From the NCBI GenBank assembly GCA_950075865.1, contig CATMVA010000014.1, forward strand, positions 1 through 61,262: a stretch of 61,262 nt of DNA, read 5' to 3'. Numbering within the stretch: position 1 is the first letter of the stretch; each line of letters begins with the position of its first letter. A program made the translations under genes and the position numbers. Under the pieces are notes generated by a model. That model was not told the origin of the DNA and ran no database searches. It worked only from the letters and a program-made list of their open reading frames with translations. The stretch comes from an uncultured Oscillospiraceae bacterium (GTDB taxonomy: Bacteria; Bacillota; Clostridia; Oscillospirales; Oscillospiraceae). Positions 8,583-17,225 of this stretch are shown piece after piece.

Positions 8583-8644
8583 AATATAACACCATCATTT
8601 TCTTTTGTCAATATAGAACTTAAAATATTTAAGTTCTATATTGA
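8583..8644 (-). promoter_or_regulatory. Promoter with perfect 15-bp inverted repeat overlapping the -35
   Basis: On the minus strand -35 TTGACA (8611-8606) and -10 TATATT (8588-8583) are 17 bases apart. A perfect inverted repeat with arms of 15 bp (8608-8622 TCAATATAGAACTTA and 8630-8644) and a 7-base centre runs into the -35 box. This is a likely operator at which a bound dimer would block the polymerase. The encoded DUF2089 protein is the obvious candidate. Confidence 0.8.
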
Positions 8645-8677
8645 TGTTTTTAATATCTATTTTGAATCAGGCAAGGA

Positions 8678-8706
8678 AAACGCCGGAGCATGTTACTCCG
8701 GCGTTT
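8678..8706 (-). terminator. Terminator of the tRNA-Arg gene
   Basis: An 11-bp stem AAACGCCGGAG with a 7-base loop starts 2 bases after the tRNA 3' end on the minus strand, followed by TTCCTT. Confidence 0.75.
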
Positions 8707-8707
8707 C

Positions 8708-8784
8708 TGGCACCCATGAGACGATTCGAACGTCCGACCTGCCGCTTAGGAGGCGGCTGCTCTATCCTGCTGAGCTACATGGGC
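8708..8784 (-). tRNA. tRNA-Arg (anticodon CCU)
   Basis: 77 bases including an encoded CCA. On the minus strand the acceptor stem GCCCATG pairs with CATGGGT, the D arm carries AGCTCAGCAGGATAGAG, the anticodon arm is GCCGC-CTCCTAA-GCGGC with anticodon CCT, and the T arm contains GGTTCGAA-type sequence (CGTTCGAATC). It reads AGG codons. Confidence 0.95.
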
Positions 8785-8797
8785 AGATAGCTTTTCT

Positions 8798-8848
8798 ATT
8801 TTACTCAAAATCTCACCTCTTGTCAACGGGGGAAAAAGGCTATATAAT
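8798..8848. promoter_or_regulatory. Divergent promoters sharing one -35 box
   Basis: Plus strand: TTGTCA (8820-8825), 17 bases, TATAAT (8843-8848) drives the HAD phosphatase. Minus strand: TTGACA (8826-8821), 17 bases, TAAAAT (8803-8798) drives tRNA-Arg. The seven bases TTGTCAA serve as -35 for both, so two polymerases could not occupy the site together. Confidence 0.8.
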
Positions 8849-8877
8849 AACCTTCGACAGACTTTGGGAGGGAAAAC

Positions 8878-9522
8878 ATGATGTTTGACGGGATCCTATT
8901 CGATCTGGACGGCACCCTCTGGGACGCCTGTCCCCAACTCACCGTGAGCTGGAATCAGGCGCTGGAGCTCCACCGGGTCCCCCGGGCGCCCCTGACCACG
9001 CAGGAGATCCGGGACTGCATGGGACTGCTCCTGCGGGATATTGCGGAAAAGCTGCTGCCCATGCTCCCAGTGCCCCAGCAGGACGCCGTGATCGCTGACT
9101 GTGTCAGACTGGAGCTGGAATACCTGGCCCGGCACGGCAGCACCCTTTTCCCTCGGGAGGAGGAGACCCTGGCTGCCCTAAAGGAGGGCTGCCCCCTCTT
9201 TATCGTCAGCAACTGCGAGGACGGCTACATCCAGGCCTTCTTCGCTGGTTGTGGCACGGGAAAATACTTTACGGACTTTGAAAGTGCTGGGAAAACCCGC
9301 CTCCCCAAGAGTGAAAATATCAGGCTGGTGGTGGAGCGCAACGAGCTGCGCAACCCGGTCTATGTGGGGGACACCGCTCTGGACGCCTCCTCGGCCAAAG
9401 AGGCCGGGGTGCCCTTCCTCCACGCCGCCTATGGCTTCGGCAAAGTGGAGGGGGTGCCCGCCGTCCCGGATTTTGCCTCCCTGCCCGGAGCCCTGGAAAA
9501 GCTGAGTTTACAACTGGGCTGA
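8878..9522 (+). CDS. HAD family hydrolase (phosphoglycolate phosphatase-like)
   Basis: 214 residues. The catalytic motif FDLDGTLW near residues 8-15 is HAD motif I, IVSNC near 108 is motif II, a Lys follows in LPKSEN, and YVGDTALD near 161 is motif IV. An alpha-helical cap of the Gph type lies between motifs I and II. The enzyme probably removes phosphate from a small metabolite in the cytoplasm; the substrate cannot be read from the sequence. GGGAGGG lies 6 bases before the first of two consecutive ATGs. Confidence 0.88.
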   Translation: MMFDGILFDLDGTLWDACPQLTVSWNQALELHRVPRAPLTTQEIRDCMGLLLRDIAEKLLPMLPVPQQDAVIADCVRLELEYLARHGSTLFPREEETLAALKEGCPLFIVSNCEDGYIQAFFAGCGTGKYFTDFESAGKTRLPKSENIRLVVERNELRNPVYVGDTALDASSAKEAGVPFLHAAYGFGKVEGVPAVPDFASLPGALEKLSLQLG

Positions 9523-9625
9523 ATTTCGGTATACTACAGGATAGATTCTATGGTAAAAGGGGTATCCTCAATGTAATATTTATCGGCAATTCAACTTATC
9601 GTATCATGATTTGGAGGAATCACCC

Positions 9626-11224
9626 TTGTCAAAATATGAAAACGAGATCACCCGGCGCCGAACCTTTGCCATCATCTCCCACCCGGACGCCGGCAAGACC
9701 ACCCTCACCGAGAAATTCCTGCTCTACGGCGGAGCCATCGCCCAGGCGGGCCAGGTGAAGGGCAAGAAAAACACCCGGGCGGCCACCTCGGACTGGATGG
9801 AGATCGAAAAGCAGAGGGGCATCTCGGTGACCTCCTCGGTCATGCAGTTCCAGTACGAGGGCTACTGCGTCAACATCCTGGACACCCCGGGACACCAGGA
9901 CTTCTCGGAGGACACCTACCGCACCCTCATGGCGGCCGACAGCGCCGTCATGGTCATCGATGCCGCCAAGGGCGTGGAGGCCCAGACCCGGAAGCTCTTT
10001 AAGGTCTGCGCCATGCGGGACATTCCCATCTTCACCTTTGTGAACAAGCTGGACCGGGAGGCCCGGGACCCCTTCGAGCTGTGTCAGGAGCTGGAGAACG
10101 AGCTGGGCATCGAGACCTGCCCCATGAACTGGCCCATCGGCTGCGGCAAGGAGTTCCAGGGGGTCTATGACCGGGAGAAGAAGCAGATCATCCACTTCAC
10201 CAGCAACGGAGGGGCCAAGGCGGCCACGGCCACCCAGGTCTCCCTGGGGGATCCGGGGCTGGACGGACTCATCGGGGAAAAACTCCACCGGCAGCTCACC
10301 GATGATGTGGAGCTGCTGGACGGGGCGGCCGCCGAATTCGACCTGGAGAAGGTCCGCCACGGCAAACTCTCCCCGGTGTTCTTCGGTTCGGCTCTGACCA
10401 ACTTCGGCGTGGAGCCCTTTCTGGAGGGCTTCCTCCGCATGACCACCCCGCCCCTTTCCCGGATGGCCGGGGAGACCGTGATAGATTCCTACGATGACGA
10501 CTTCTCCGCCTTCGTCTTTAAGATCCAGGCCAACATGAACAAGGCCCACCGGGACCGGATCGCCTTTATGCGGGTGGTGTCGGGACGGTTTGACGCTGAC
10601 AGGGAGGTCTACCACGTCCAGGGAGGCAAGAAGCTCCGCCTCTCCCGGCCCCAACAGCTCATGGCCGCCGAACGGGAGATCATCGAGGAGGCCTATGCCG
10701 GAGACATTATCGGTGTGTTTGACCCCGGCATCTTCTCCATCGGGGACACTCTGTGCGCCCCAGGAAAAAAGTTTCAGTTTGACCCCATCCCCACCTTCGC
10801 CCCCGAGCACTTCCGCCGGGTGCGGCCCCTGGACACCATGAAGCGCAAGCAGTTCCTCAAAGGGGCCGAGCAGATCGCCCAGGAGGGCGCCATCCAGATC
10901 TTCAAGACCCCCTACACCGGCATGGAGGAACTCATTGTGGGCGTGGTGGGCACCCTCCAGTTCGACGTGCTGGAGTACCGGCTGAAAAACGAGTACGGGG
11001 TGGACCTCTACATGGAGGGCCTGCCCTACGAGTACCTCCGCTGGATCACCACCGCCGACGGCGAGCCCGCCAAAGAGGAGGACCTGGTGCTGGGCACCGA
11101 CACCAAGCTGGTGGAGGACTTCAAGGGCCGCCAGCTCCTCCTGTTCGGCTCCCAGTGGGCGGTGAACTGGACCGGGGAGCGCAACCCCGACCTGACCCTG
11201 ACCCAGTTCGGCCAGGGGGAGTAA
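9626..11224 (+). CDS. prfC: Peptide chain release factor 3
   Basis: 532 residues, very close to the E. coli RF3 length. It is a GTPase that recycles RF1/RF2 from the ribosome. G1 is SHPDAGKTT (residues 18-26), G3 is DTPGHQDF (near 86), G4 is NKLDRE (near 140), followed by the RF3-type domains II and III. I start it at a TTG because GGAGGA lies 7 bases upstream; an earlier in-frame TTG at 9611 overlaps that ribosome site. The gene stands alone and ends in its own terminator. Confidence 0.95.
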   Translation: MSKYENEITRRRTFAIISHPDAGKTTLTEKFLLYGGAIAQAGQVKGKKNTRAATSDWMEIEKQRGISVTSSVMQFQYEGYCVNILDTPGHQDFSEDTYRTLMAADSAVMVIDAAKGVEAQTRKLFKVCAMRDIPIFTFVNKLDREARDPFELCQELENELGIETCPMNWPIGCGKEFQGVYDREKKQIIHFTSNGGAKAATATQVSLGDPGLDGLIGEKLHRQLTDDVELLDGAAAEFDLEKVRHGKLSPVFFGSALTNFGVEPFLEGFLRMTTPPLSRMAGETVIDSYDDDFSAFVFKIQANMNKAHRDRIAFMRVVSGRFDADREVYHVQGGKKLRLSRPQQLMAAEREIIEEAYAGDIIGVFDPGIFSIGDTLCAPGKKFQFDPIPTFAPEHFRRVRPLDTMKRKQFLKGAEQIAQEGAIQIFKTPYTGMEELIVGVVGTLQFDVLEYRLKNEYGVDLYMEGLPYEYLRWITTADGEPAKEEDLVLGTDTKLVEDFKGRQLLLFGSQWAVNWTGERNPDLTLTQFGQGE

Positions 11225-11233
11225 AAATGGTAA

Positions 11234-11266
11234 GGACCGATGCCCCTCGGAGCATCGGTCCTTTTT
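11234..11266 (+). terminator. Terminator of prfC
   Basis: A 10-bp stem GGACCGATGC with an 8-base loop is followed by TTTTT, ten bases after the prfC stop. Confidence 0.9.
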
Positions 11267-11288
11267 CCGTCAAGTTGTGAAGTTTTAC

Positions 11289-11319
11289 TTGACTTTGGAG
11301 CGCACCAATCTTTTATGAT
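11289..11319 (+). promoter_or_regulatory. MerR-type promoter with 19-bp spacer
   Basis: TTGACT (11289-11294) and TATGAT (11314-11319) are separated by 19 bp, the over-long spacing typical of promoters that MerR family proteins untwist. The spacer contains the imperfect palindrome TTGGAGCGCACCAA (11295-11308), the expected position for a MerR dimer. The regulator encoded 20 bp downstream is the likely ligand. Confidence 0.7.
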
Positions 11320-11338
11320 AATATAAGGAGGCTTTTTC

Positions 11339-12193
11339 ATGGATGGACCATATTTTAAGATCGGGGAATTTGCTCAGCTGATGGGGGTGTCTCCCGATGC
11401 GCTCCGGTATTTTGAAGACAGGGGGATCCTGGTGCCCCATCGGGACCCGGCAAACGGCTACCGTTACTACAGCATTGATTGCTCTCCCCTCATGACACGT
11501 TTTCGTTTGCTCCGCGCCTGCGGTCTCTCCTACGAACAGACGCTGGAACCCTCCAGCTCTATCGCATCCTCCGAATTTGCTCCGCTTTTGGATATACACA
11601 TCGGGGAAATAGACCGTTTTATTGCCCGGTTACAGTGCGAGCGCACAGTGCTCAACGAGTACAAGGAGCTTTCCAAGCGGATCCTTTCGGCGCCGGATTT
11701 CCTCTCCATTGAAACTGCGGACAAAACCTTTTATTTTTATTCCCAGTTCTATAACGAGCAGGCCATCAATGACAAGGAGCGGCAACCAGTGATCCGCGCC
11801 CTTACTTCCGCATTGCCGCTGGCCTTTTTTGTCGTCCTTCCCGATGGCCAGTCCGCCTTTTTGGATCACGCAGAGGAACAGGACCTTTACGGGGTTATGA
11901 TCGATGAGCAATATATTCCTTTGCTGGATGATCCCGGCCTTTTTGCCCACCCTGACCGAAAGATCCATTTTGATACGGTCTGCCGGTTTGTCAGTGTCAT
12001 AGAGCATGATAAACCCTGGCCAAGCCGTCTCCGGCAGGTGCGGGACCAACTCCTGGAACAGGGCTATGAGTTGATTGGCGACCCTGTTATCCGCATCCTT
12101 CCTGAGTCCGTCCAGGTTGCAAGATCGCATATGGAAGTTCTGTTTCCCATCCGGAAAAACCCTCATAAGCAGGAAAAAGGAGAATCAAAATGA
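11339..12193 (+). CDS. MerR family transcriptional regulator
   Basis: 284 residues. The N-terminal winged helix has the MerR signature (KIGEFAQLMGVSPDALRYFE followed by DRGILVP and GYRYY). A coiled-coil dimer helix spans about 80-120. The C-terminal 150 residues resemble a GyrI-like effector-binding domain, so a small ligand is likely. AAGGAGG precedes the ATG. Its stop overlaps the start of the flavin reductase gene (ATGA), so the two are translationally coupled, and the promoter in front carries MerR geometry. The pair is therefore probably a self-contained sensor/enzyme unit. Confidence 0.9.
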   Translation: MDGPYFKIGEFAQLMGVSPDALRYFEDRGILVPHRDPANGYRYYSIDCSPLMTRFRLLRACGLSYEQTLEPSSSIASSEFAPLLDIHIGEIDRFIARLQCERTVLNEYKELSKRILSAPDFLSIETADKTFYFYSQFYNEQAINDKERQPVIRALTSALPLAFFVVLPDGQSAFLDHAEEQDLYGVMIDEQYIPLLDDPGLFAHPDRKIHFDTVCRFVSVIEHDKPWPSRLRQVRDQLLEQGYELIGDPVIRILPESVQVARSHMEVLFPIRKNPHKQEKGESK

Positions 12194-14487
12194 AAAAGTA
12201 TCTGGCCCTTATCCTCGCTTTGGCGCTGACCTTCAGCATTGCAGGCTGTCAGCCAAAGGAGCCCGCCCAGCCTGACGCATCGGATCCATCGGAGTCGGTG
12301 CAGCCGTCGGAGGCCCTGTCTTACTCCGCCACCACCCAAGGCTTTGGCGGTAGTGTTACCGTTACCATCGAGACCCGGGACGGAAAGCTGCTCTCTGCCT
12401 CCGCCGTCGGTGAGCAGGAAACCGCCCACCTGGGAGGCGCCGCCATCGAGAGCTTTAACGCCGAAACTTTCCCCGGCTTTGCGGGGCGGGAGCTGTCCAC
12501 CCTCTCCGGAGATATGGTGGACAGCGTTACCGGTGCGTCGGTTACCTCAAAAGCAGTGAGGGACGCATTCTCTTCTGCTCTGGCCCAGGCCATGGGTACA
12601 GTTCAGGGGGGGACACTTGCGGACGGCGTGTACTCCCGGACCGTTTATGGAAATAACTACATCATGCCCTTCGTGGTGGATGTCACCCTTCAGGGCGGAG
12701 CCATCCAGGCTATCGAAGTCACCGACCGGGGCGGTGAGTACTCCGAGTATGATGACGCCATCCTCCAGTCCGCTATTGACAATCTGATCCCCCGTATCAT
12801 TGATGCTCAGAGCCTGGCAGTGGATTCCATCACCGGCGCTACCCTTTCCTCCAACGGTATTAAAACTGCTGTGGCGGAGGCTATTGAAGCCGCCGGCGGT
12901 GATTTGACCGATTGGTATGCCCCTGTAGAGAAAAAGACCAACACGGTCACCTTGGATGGCTACGATGTGATCGTAGTCGGCCTTGGTGCCTCCGGCCTGG
13001 CCGCATATCTCTCCGCGGCCGAGAGCGGTGCCGCTGTCTTTGGACTGGATTCCGCCGCTAAGGTGGGCGGGACCTCGGTTCTGACCAGCGGCCCGATGGA
13101 CGTGAATCCCACCTTCCCCGCCGCAATGGGGGAAGAGGTTATTCCTGTGGATGAAAGCAGCTTTGTTGATCTGTGGATGTCCGAGACCGATAATGGGGCC
13201 AAGCGTTCCTGCGTGGAACTGATCGTAGGTCAGTCCGGTAACGCCGTGGATTGGCTGGTGGAGAATTACGGCTTTACATTCTCCGCGCCCTTCCCCTTTA
13301 TGTATCCGGATCTGCCTGTCTGGTCGGTCTATCTGCCCATTGAGCGCACACCCTTGCAGATGTATCAGCAGGCACTGGAAAAGGCCGGCACGCTTCATGA
13401 GAAGAACCAGTATATGCTGGAGCTGAAAGGCACCGACATTTTGAAGGATGCCTCGGGCACGGTTTCCGGGGTCCGGGCCCAGAGCTATGACGGTACGGTG
13501 TACGAGATCCATGCCCCCGCCGTTATCCTCTGCACCGGCGGCTTCGGCGGCAATGCCAAGCTGTGTGAGGAAATGTTCGGCTATCCCATCAAGCTTCATG
13601 GTATGTACCAGAATGACGGCGTCATGCTCCTCTCCGCCATCCATGACCTGGGCGCCGGGACCTACAGCATGGACAGCGCCGGTATGGCCCACACCGGGCG
13701 TACTGCGGCCACCCTGCGTCTGGACAATGTTGTGCCGTCTCACAATAAGGTCCTGTCCTCTATGGCCAACAGCGCCGATCTGCTCTGTGTGAACGAGGAC
13801 GGAAAACGCTTTACCAACGAGGGAAGCGGCTTCACGCCTGCCGAAACCTACTGGAAAGCCGGCAGCCAATACTACTACACCATTGTTGACCAGGAATACA
13901 TGGACCATGTGAAAAACGAAGGACTGGATTCAGTCTACTTCATGATGAATTCTCAGGACTTCACCGATCCCGAAGTCTATCCCAACACCGATACCTCCTA
14001 TGTGCTTGCCGCAGGCGAACCCATCTCCGATCTGGATGTGTTGATCGAAGGGGCCATTGAATTGGGCACTCTCTTCCGGGCCGACAGCATTGACGCCTTG
14101 GGGCAAATGCTGGGAATGAGCTCTTTGGCCGACACCTGCAAGACCTACAATGCGGCCTGCGCTGCCGGAGAGGACAAGGAGTTCGGAAAGGATCCCAGCC
14201 TGCTCCTCCCCCTGCACGAGGACAGCGCCCACTACTACGCCATCAAAGTCGCCGCACACTGCTATTCTACCAACGGTGCTCTGGATGTAAACGACAAGAT
14301 CCAGGTCCTGGATACCAACGGCAACGTGATCCCCGGTCTGTATGCCTGCGGTACCAACTCCATGGGCGTCCTGTTCACCAAGGAGACCGGCTATATTGAT
14401 TACGGCGGTGTGGCCCATTCCTGGAGCTTTGTCTCCGGCAAGACCGCCGGACAGGATGCCGCGCAATATGCCCAGAGCGTAAAATAA
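12190..14487 (+). CDS. Lipid-anchored flavin reductase: two FMN domains plus fumarate-reductase-like FAD domain
   Basis: 765 residues. A lipoprotein signal ends in IAGC (Cys near 20). Two FMN-binding domains follow, with the flavinylation motifs TGAS (residues 114-117) and TGAT (215-218), where ApbE attaches FMN to a Thr or Ser. From about 257 comes an FAD_binding_2 reductase domain with VGLGASGLAA, CTGGFGGN and C-terminal YACGTNSMG, as in fumarate, urocanate and related extracellular reductases. Known Gram-positive flavinylated reductases take electrons outside the membrane and reduce an organic acceptor; the acceptor here is unknown. It is coupled to the MerR gene and has its own terminator. 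No ApbE gene is in the window. Confidence 0.9.
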   Translation: MKKYLALILALALTFSIAGCQPKEPAQPDASDPSESVQPSEALSYSATTQGFGGSVTVTIETRDGKLLSASAVGEQETAHLGGAAIESFNAETFPGFAGRELSTLSGDMVDSVTGASVTSKAVRDAFSSALAQAMGTVQGGTLADGVYSRTVYGNNYIMPFVVDVTLQGGAIQAIEVTDRGGEYSEYDDAILQSAIDNLIPRIIDAQSLAVDSITGATLSSNGIKTAVAEAIEAAGGDLTDWYAPVEKKTNTVTLDGYDVIVVGLGASGLAAYLSAAESGAAVFGLDSAAKVGGTSVLTSGPMDVNPTFPAAMGEEVIPVDESSFVDLWMSETDNGAKRSCVELIVGQSGNAVDWLVENYGFTFSAPFPFMYPDLPVWSVYLPIERTPLQMYQQALEKAGTLHEKNQYMLELKGTDILKDASGTVSGVRAQSYDGTVYEIHAPAVILCTGGFGGNAKLCEEMFGYPIKLHGMYQNDGVMLLSAIHDLGAGTYSMDSAGMAHTGRTAATLRLDNVVPSHNKVLSSMANSADLLCVNEDGKRFTNEGSGFTPAETYWKAGSQYYYTIVDQEYMDHVKNEGLDSVYFMMNSQDFTDPEVYPNTDTSYVLAAGEPISDLDVLIEGAIELGTLFRADSIDALGQMLGMSSLADTCKTYNAACAAGEDKEFGKDPSLLLPLHEDSAHYYAIKVAAHCYSTNGALDVNDKIQVLDTNGNVIPGLYACGTNSMGVLFTKETGYIDYGGVAHSWSFVSGKTAGQDAAQYAQSVK

Positions 14488-14520
14488 CCCCCTTCGGCCA
14501 GGGGGACTGAAAAACAACCA

Positions 14521-14556
14521 AGCAGGGCGGACCGCCAGGTCCGCCCTGCTTTTCTT
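14521..14556 (+). terminator. Terminator of the MerR-reductase operon
   Basis: A 13-bp perfect stem AGCAGGGCGGACC with loop GCCA is followed by TTTCTT. Confidence 0.88.
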
Positions 14557-14615
14557 CAACCCATTGCGCCCCAGGGACTTTCCTGACAGTCGAGGGGTAA
14601 AATGAGCGTAAAGTC

Positions 14616-14644
14616 TTGACGGGGCCGGTCCAGGGGGATAGGAT
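14616..14644 (+). promoter_or_regulatory. Promoter of the XRE-membrane regulator gene
   Basis: TTGACG (14616-14621), 17 bases, TAGGAT (14639-14644). The ATG lies 31 bases after the -10. Confidence 0.6.
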
Positions 14645-14674
14645 GGGCTCATCTCATTCCGAGGAGGAAAGACA

Positions 14675-15703
14675 ATGAACGAAAAAACGACCTTCGGGGC
14701 CTATCTGCTGAAAAAACGGCAGGATCTGGGCCTGACCCAGAAGGAGCTGGCCCAAAGGCTCTATGTGGCCGAATCCACCATCAGCAAATGGGAACGTGGA
14801 TTATCCTACCCGGACATCTCTATGGTGGCCCCCATCTGCGGCGCCCTGGGCATCTCCGAGCACGAGTTTTTTACCGCCTGTGACGATGACCAGGCTCAGC
14901 TCCAGGCACGCCAGGCCCAGGCCTGGCGGCGGACCACCCGGGGACTGTGGTGGCTTCTGGCGGTGGGATACGCCGTGGCCCTGCTCGCCTGCTTTATCTG
15001 CAACCTGGCCATTTTCCGCACCCTGAGCTGGTTCTGGATCGTACTCTTTTCCATCTCTCTGGCTTTCTCCCTCACCAATCTGCCACTGATGCTGCGTCGG
15101 AACCGGGTCCCTGTCTGCCTGGGGGCAGCCTCGGGAAGTCTGCTCCTGTTGATTTTGGCCTGCTGGATCTATGCCGGGGGCTGGTGGGTCCTGGGGGGTG
15201 CCGCCATCACTCTGGTCTGTTTGATCCTCCCCTGGAGCTGGTGGGCTCTCTGGCAGTTTTACGGCAAGCATCTGCCCGAGCTGTTTACGGCGGTATTCTC
15301 CCTGTGGCTCTTTCTCCTGCTGGCCGTGATCCGGGCTTTCACCGGTGGAAGCTGGCTGTTTTCCCTGGCCTATCCCATTGCAGCCTTTTGCGTGGCCTTC
15401 CTGTGGCTCTTTTTCGCCGTGGTCCGCTGGCTCCCCGCCGGACCCTGGCTGAAGGCGGGGCTTTGTTCCCTGACCGCTACGTTCCTCATCCCCCTGAGCA
15501 ACTGCCTTGTGACTGCCCTGACCCCGGAACAAATGGCTCCTGTCCTGTCGGACTATTTTGCCTGGGGCCGTATTCTGGCCAGGGAAGACATCAACGAATT
15601 TTCCTGGGTCAACGTGCTGGTGTTCGCCGTGATACTGGTAGTGTCGGCTATTTTGCTTGTCATTGGACTGATCAGGGAAGTAAATCGAAGAAGGGATCAA
15701 TAA
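14675..15703 (+). CDS. XRE helix-turn-helix protein with multi-pass membrane domain
   Basis: 342 residues. Residues 1-65 form a Cro/C1-type helix-turn-helix (LTQKELAQRLYVAESTISKW, then ERGLSYPDISM). From about residue 88 there are seven or eight hydrophobic segments, with a short charged tail (REVNRRRDQ). This build, a DNA-binding domain tied to the membrane, is known from Firmicutes regulators that sense an envelope or membrane signal. GAGGAGG precedes the ATG and a strong terminator follows, so it is a single-gene unit. Targets are unknown. Confidence 0.88.
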   Translation: MNEKTTFGAYLLKKRQDLGLTQKELAQRLYVAESTISKWERGLSYPDISMVAPICGALGISEHEFFTACDDDQAQLQARQAQAWRRTTRGLWWLLAVGYAVALLACFICNLAIFRTLSWFWIVLFSISLAFSLTNLPLMLRRNRVPVCLGAASGSLLLLILACWIYAGGWWVLGGAAITLVCLILPWSWWALWQFYGKHLPELFTAVFSLWLFLLLAVIRAFTGGSWLFSLAYPIAAFCVAFLWLFFAVVRWLPAGPWLKAGLCSLTATFLIPLSNCLVTALTPEQMAPVLSDYFAWGRILAREDINEFSWVNVLVFAVILVVSAILLVIGLIREVNRRRDQ

Positions 15704-15719
15704 AAGATATCAAAAGCCA

Positions 15720-15751
15720 GGGCCGGGAGCATGATGCTCCCGGCCCTTTCC
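15720..15751 (+). terminator. Terminator of the XRE-membrane gene
   Basis: A 12-bp stem GGGCCGGGAGCA with loop TGA, then TTTCC. It lies between convergent genes, and the minus-strand side has few T residues. Confidence 0.8.
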
Positions 15752-15774
15752 TGATTTATGACGTTGATTTTACT

Positions 15775-16164
15775 TCAAACCCCGGCGAGTTCGTAGACGA
15801 CCAGGGCCAGCACGGACAGGAGAAAGTAGACCAGGCCGGCCAGGAGCATGCCTTTGGAGGATCTGCGCTCCTGGGCCTTGCGCTCCCGGTACTGCTCCAT
15901 GGTCTCCTTCTCATCCCGGCGCAGGGAGGGGATGACCACGTCCACCGTGGAACGCAGGCCAAAGCCGACGGTGTCGAAGGTCCCCTGGTTCCGGGCGGCC
16001 TTGATGCCGCCGATACCCAAAAGAAACACGGAGGCCACAAAGGGGCCGTCACACAGGCAGCGCAGCACATCGTAGCCCCGGTTCATGTTCATGGTGAAAA
16101 CCGCTACGGCGATCACCGTGCCGGTGACCAGGTTGATGAGAAAATCCCTTGATTTTTCGCTCAT
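15775..16164 (-). CDS. Small membrane protein at end of opp operon (DUF3899-like, tentative)
   Basis: 129 residues with three hydrophobic segments: about 10-25, 40-53 (FVASVFLLGIGGI) and 107-126 (LLAGLVYFLLSVLALVVYEL). A charged, Arg/Glu-rich cytoplasmic stretch (RRDEKETMEQYRERKAQERR) precedes the last one. It resembles the small DUF3899 membrane proteins of Firmicutes, but I am not certain. Its ATG overlaps the stop of the ATP-binding gene oppF (ATGA), so it is the last gene of the peptide transporter operon and may help assemble or regulate it. Confidence 0.7.
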   Translation of the reverse strand: MSEKSRDFLINLVTGTVIAVAVFTMNMNRGYDVLRCLCDGPFVASVFLLGIGGIKAARNQGTFDTVGFGLRSTVDVVIPSLRRDEKETMEQYRERKAQERRSSKGMLLAGLVYFLLSVLALVVYELAGV

Positions 16165-17225
16165 TTCCCGTTCAACTGCTCCATGATCTTCTGATACTCG
16201 GCCTCATTGCACTGGACGAAGTGGCCCGGGCGGACCTCGCGGAAGCTGGGCTTATCCACAGTATAGTCGTGCTCGGCCAGGGGGTTGTAAGTGATACGCT
16301 TACGCTGCCGCTCGTAGATGGGGTCGGGCAGGGGGATGGCCGAGAGAAGGCTCCGGGTATAGGGGTGAAGAGGATGGGCGAAAAGCTCGTCCGAGTTGGC
16401 CAGCTCCACCATCTTGCCGAAGTACATGACGCCGATCCGGTCGGAGAAATACTTGACCACGCTGAGATCGTGGGCAATGAACAGCAGAGTCAGACCGAAG
16501 CGCTCCCGCAGCTCGTTGAGCAGGTTGATGACCTGAGCCTGGACCGACACGTCCAGGGCCGACACCGGCTCGTCGGCGATGATGAGTTCGGGGTTCATGA
16601 TGATGGACCGGGCCACGCCGATCCGCTGACGCTGGCCGCCCGAGAACTCATGGGGATAGCGGGAGGCGTGCTCGGGCACCAGGCCCACCAGCTCCAGCAT
16701 CTCATAGACCTTCTGGTCGATGACCTCCTTGTTCTTCTCCCCCTGGATGACCAGGCCCTCGGAGATGATCTCGCGGACGGTCATACGGGGGTCGAGGGAG
16801 GCGATGGGGTCCTGGAAGATCATCTGGATCTGGGTGACCAGCTTCTTGTCCACGTGCTTCTGGTCATACTGGGCCGACTTGATCTCTTCCCTCTGGGCCT
16901 TGATGAAATCCTCCAGCTCGGCCTTCCGGGCCGGATCGGCGGTCTTCATCTCTTCCTTGGCGGCCTTGATGGCGTCTTTGTAGGACTGGGTGCCGGCAGC
17001 GATGCGCTGGCCCTTGAAAATGACATTGCCCGAGGTGATGTTGTACAGCTTGATGATGGACCGGCCGGTGGTGGTCTTGCCGCAGCCCGACTCACCCACC
17101 AGGCCGAAGACCTCGCCCTTCTTGATGTCAAAGCTGACGTCGTCCACAGCCTTGGTCACAAAGTCACCGGCCTTGAAGTACTGGCAGAGGTGCTCAACCC
17201 TCAGCAGAGGTTCCTGGTTGCTCAT
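16161..17225 (-). CDS. oppF: Oligopeptide ABC transporter ATP-binding protein OppF
   Basis: 354 residues. Walker A GESGCGKT (44-51), Q-loop Gln138 in MIFQDP, signature SGGQRQ (195-200), Walker B LIIADEP (214-220) and the C-terminal OppD/F peptide-transporter extension with PLHPYTRSLL. About 50 extra residues, rich in Lys/Glu/Ala and probably helical (76-128), are inserted between Walker A and the Q-loop, where most OppF proteins have a short turn. Its reading frame overlaps the end of oppD by 32 bases. It powers peptide import together with OppD. Confidence 0.95.
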   Translation of the reverse strand: MSNQEPLLRVEHLCQYFKAGDFVTKAVDDVSFDIKKGEVFGLVGESGCGKTTTGRSIIKLYNITSGNVIFKGQRIAAGTQSYKDAIKAAKEEMKTADPARKAELEDFIKAQREEIKSAQYDQKHVDKKLVTQIQMIFQDPIASLDPRMTVREIISEGLVIQGEKNKEVIDQKVYEMLELVGLVPEHASRYPHEFSGGQRQRIGVARSIIMNPELIIADEPVSALDVSVQAQVINLLNELRERFGLTLLFIAHDLSVVKYFSDRIGVMYFGKMVELANSDELFAHPLHPYTRSLLSAIPLPDPIYERQRKRITYNPLAEHDYTVDKPSFREVRPGHFVQCNEAEYQKIMEQLNGK

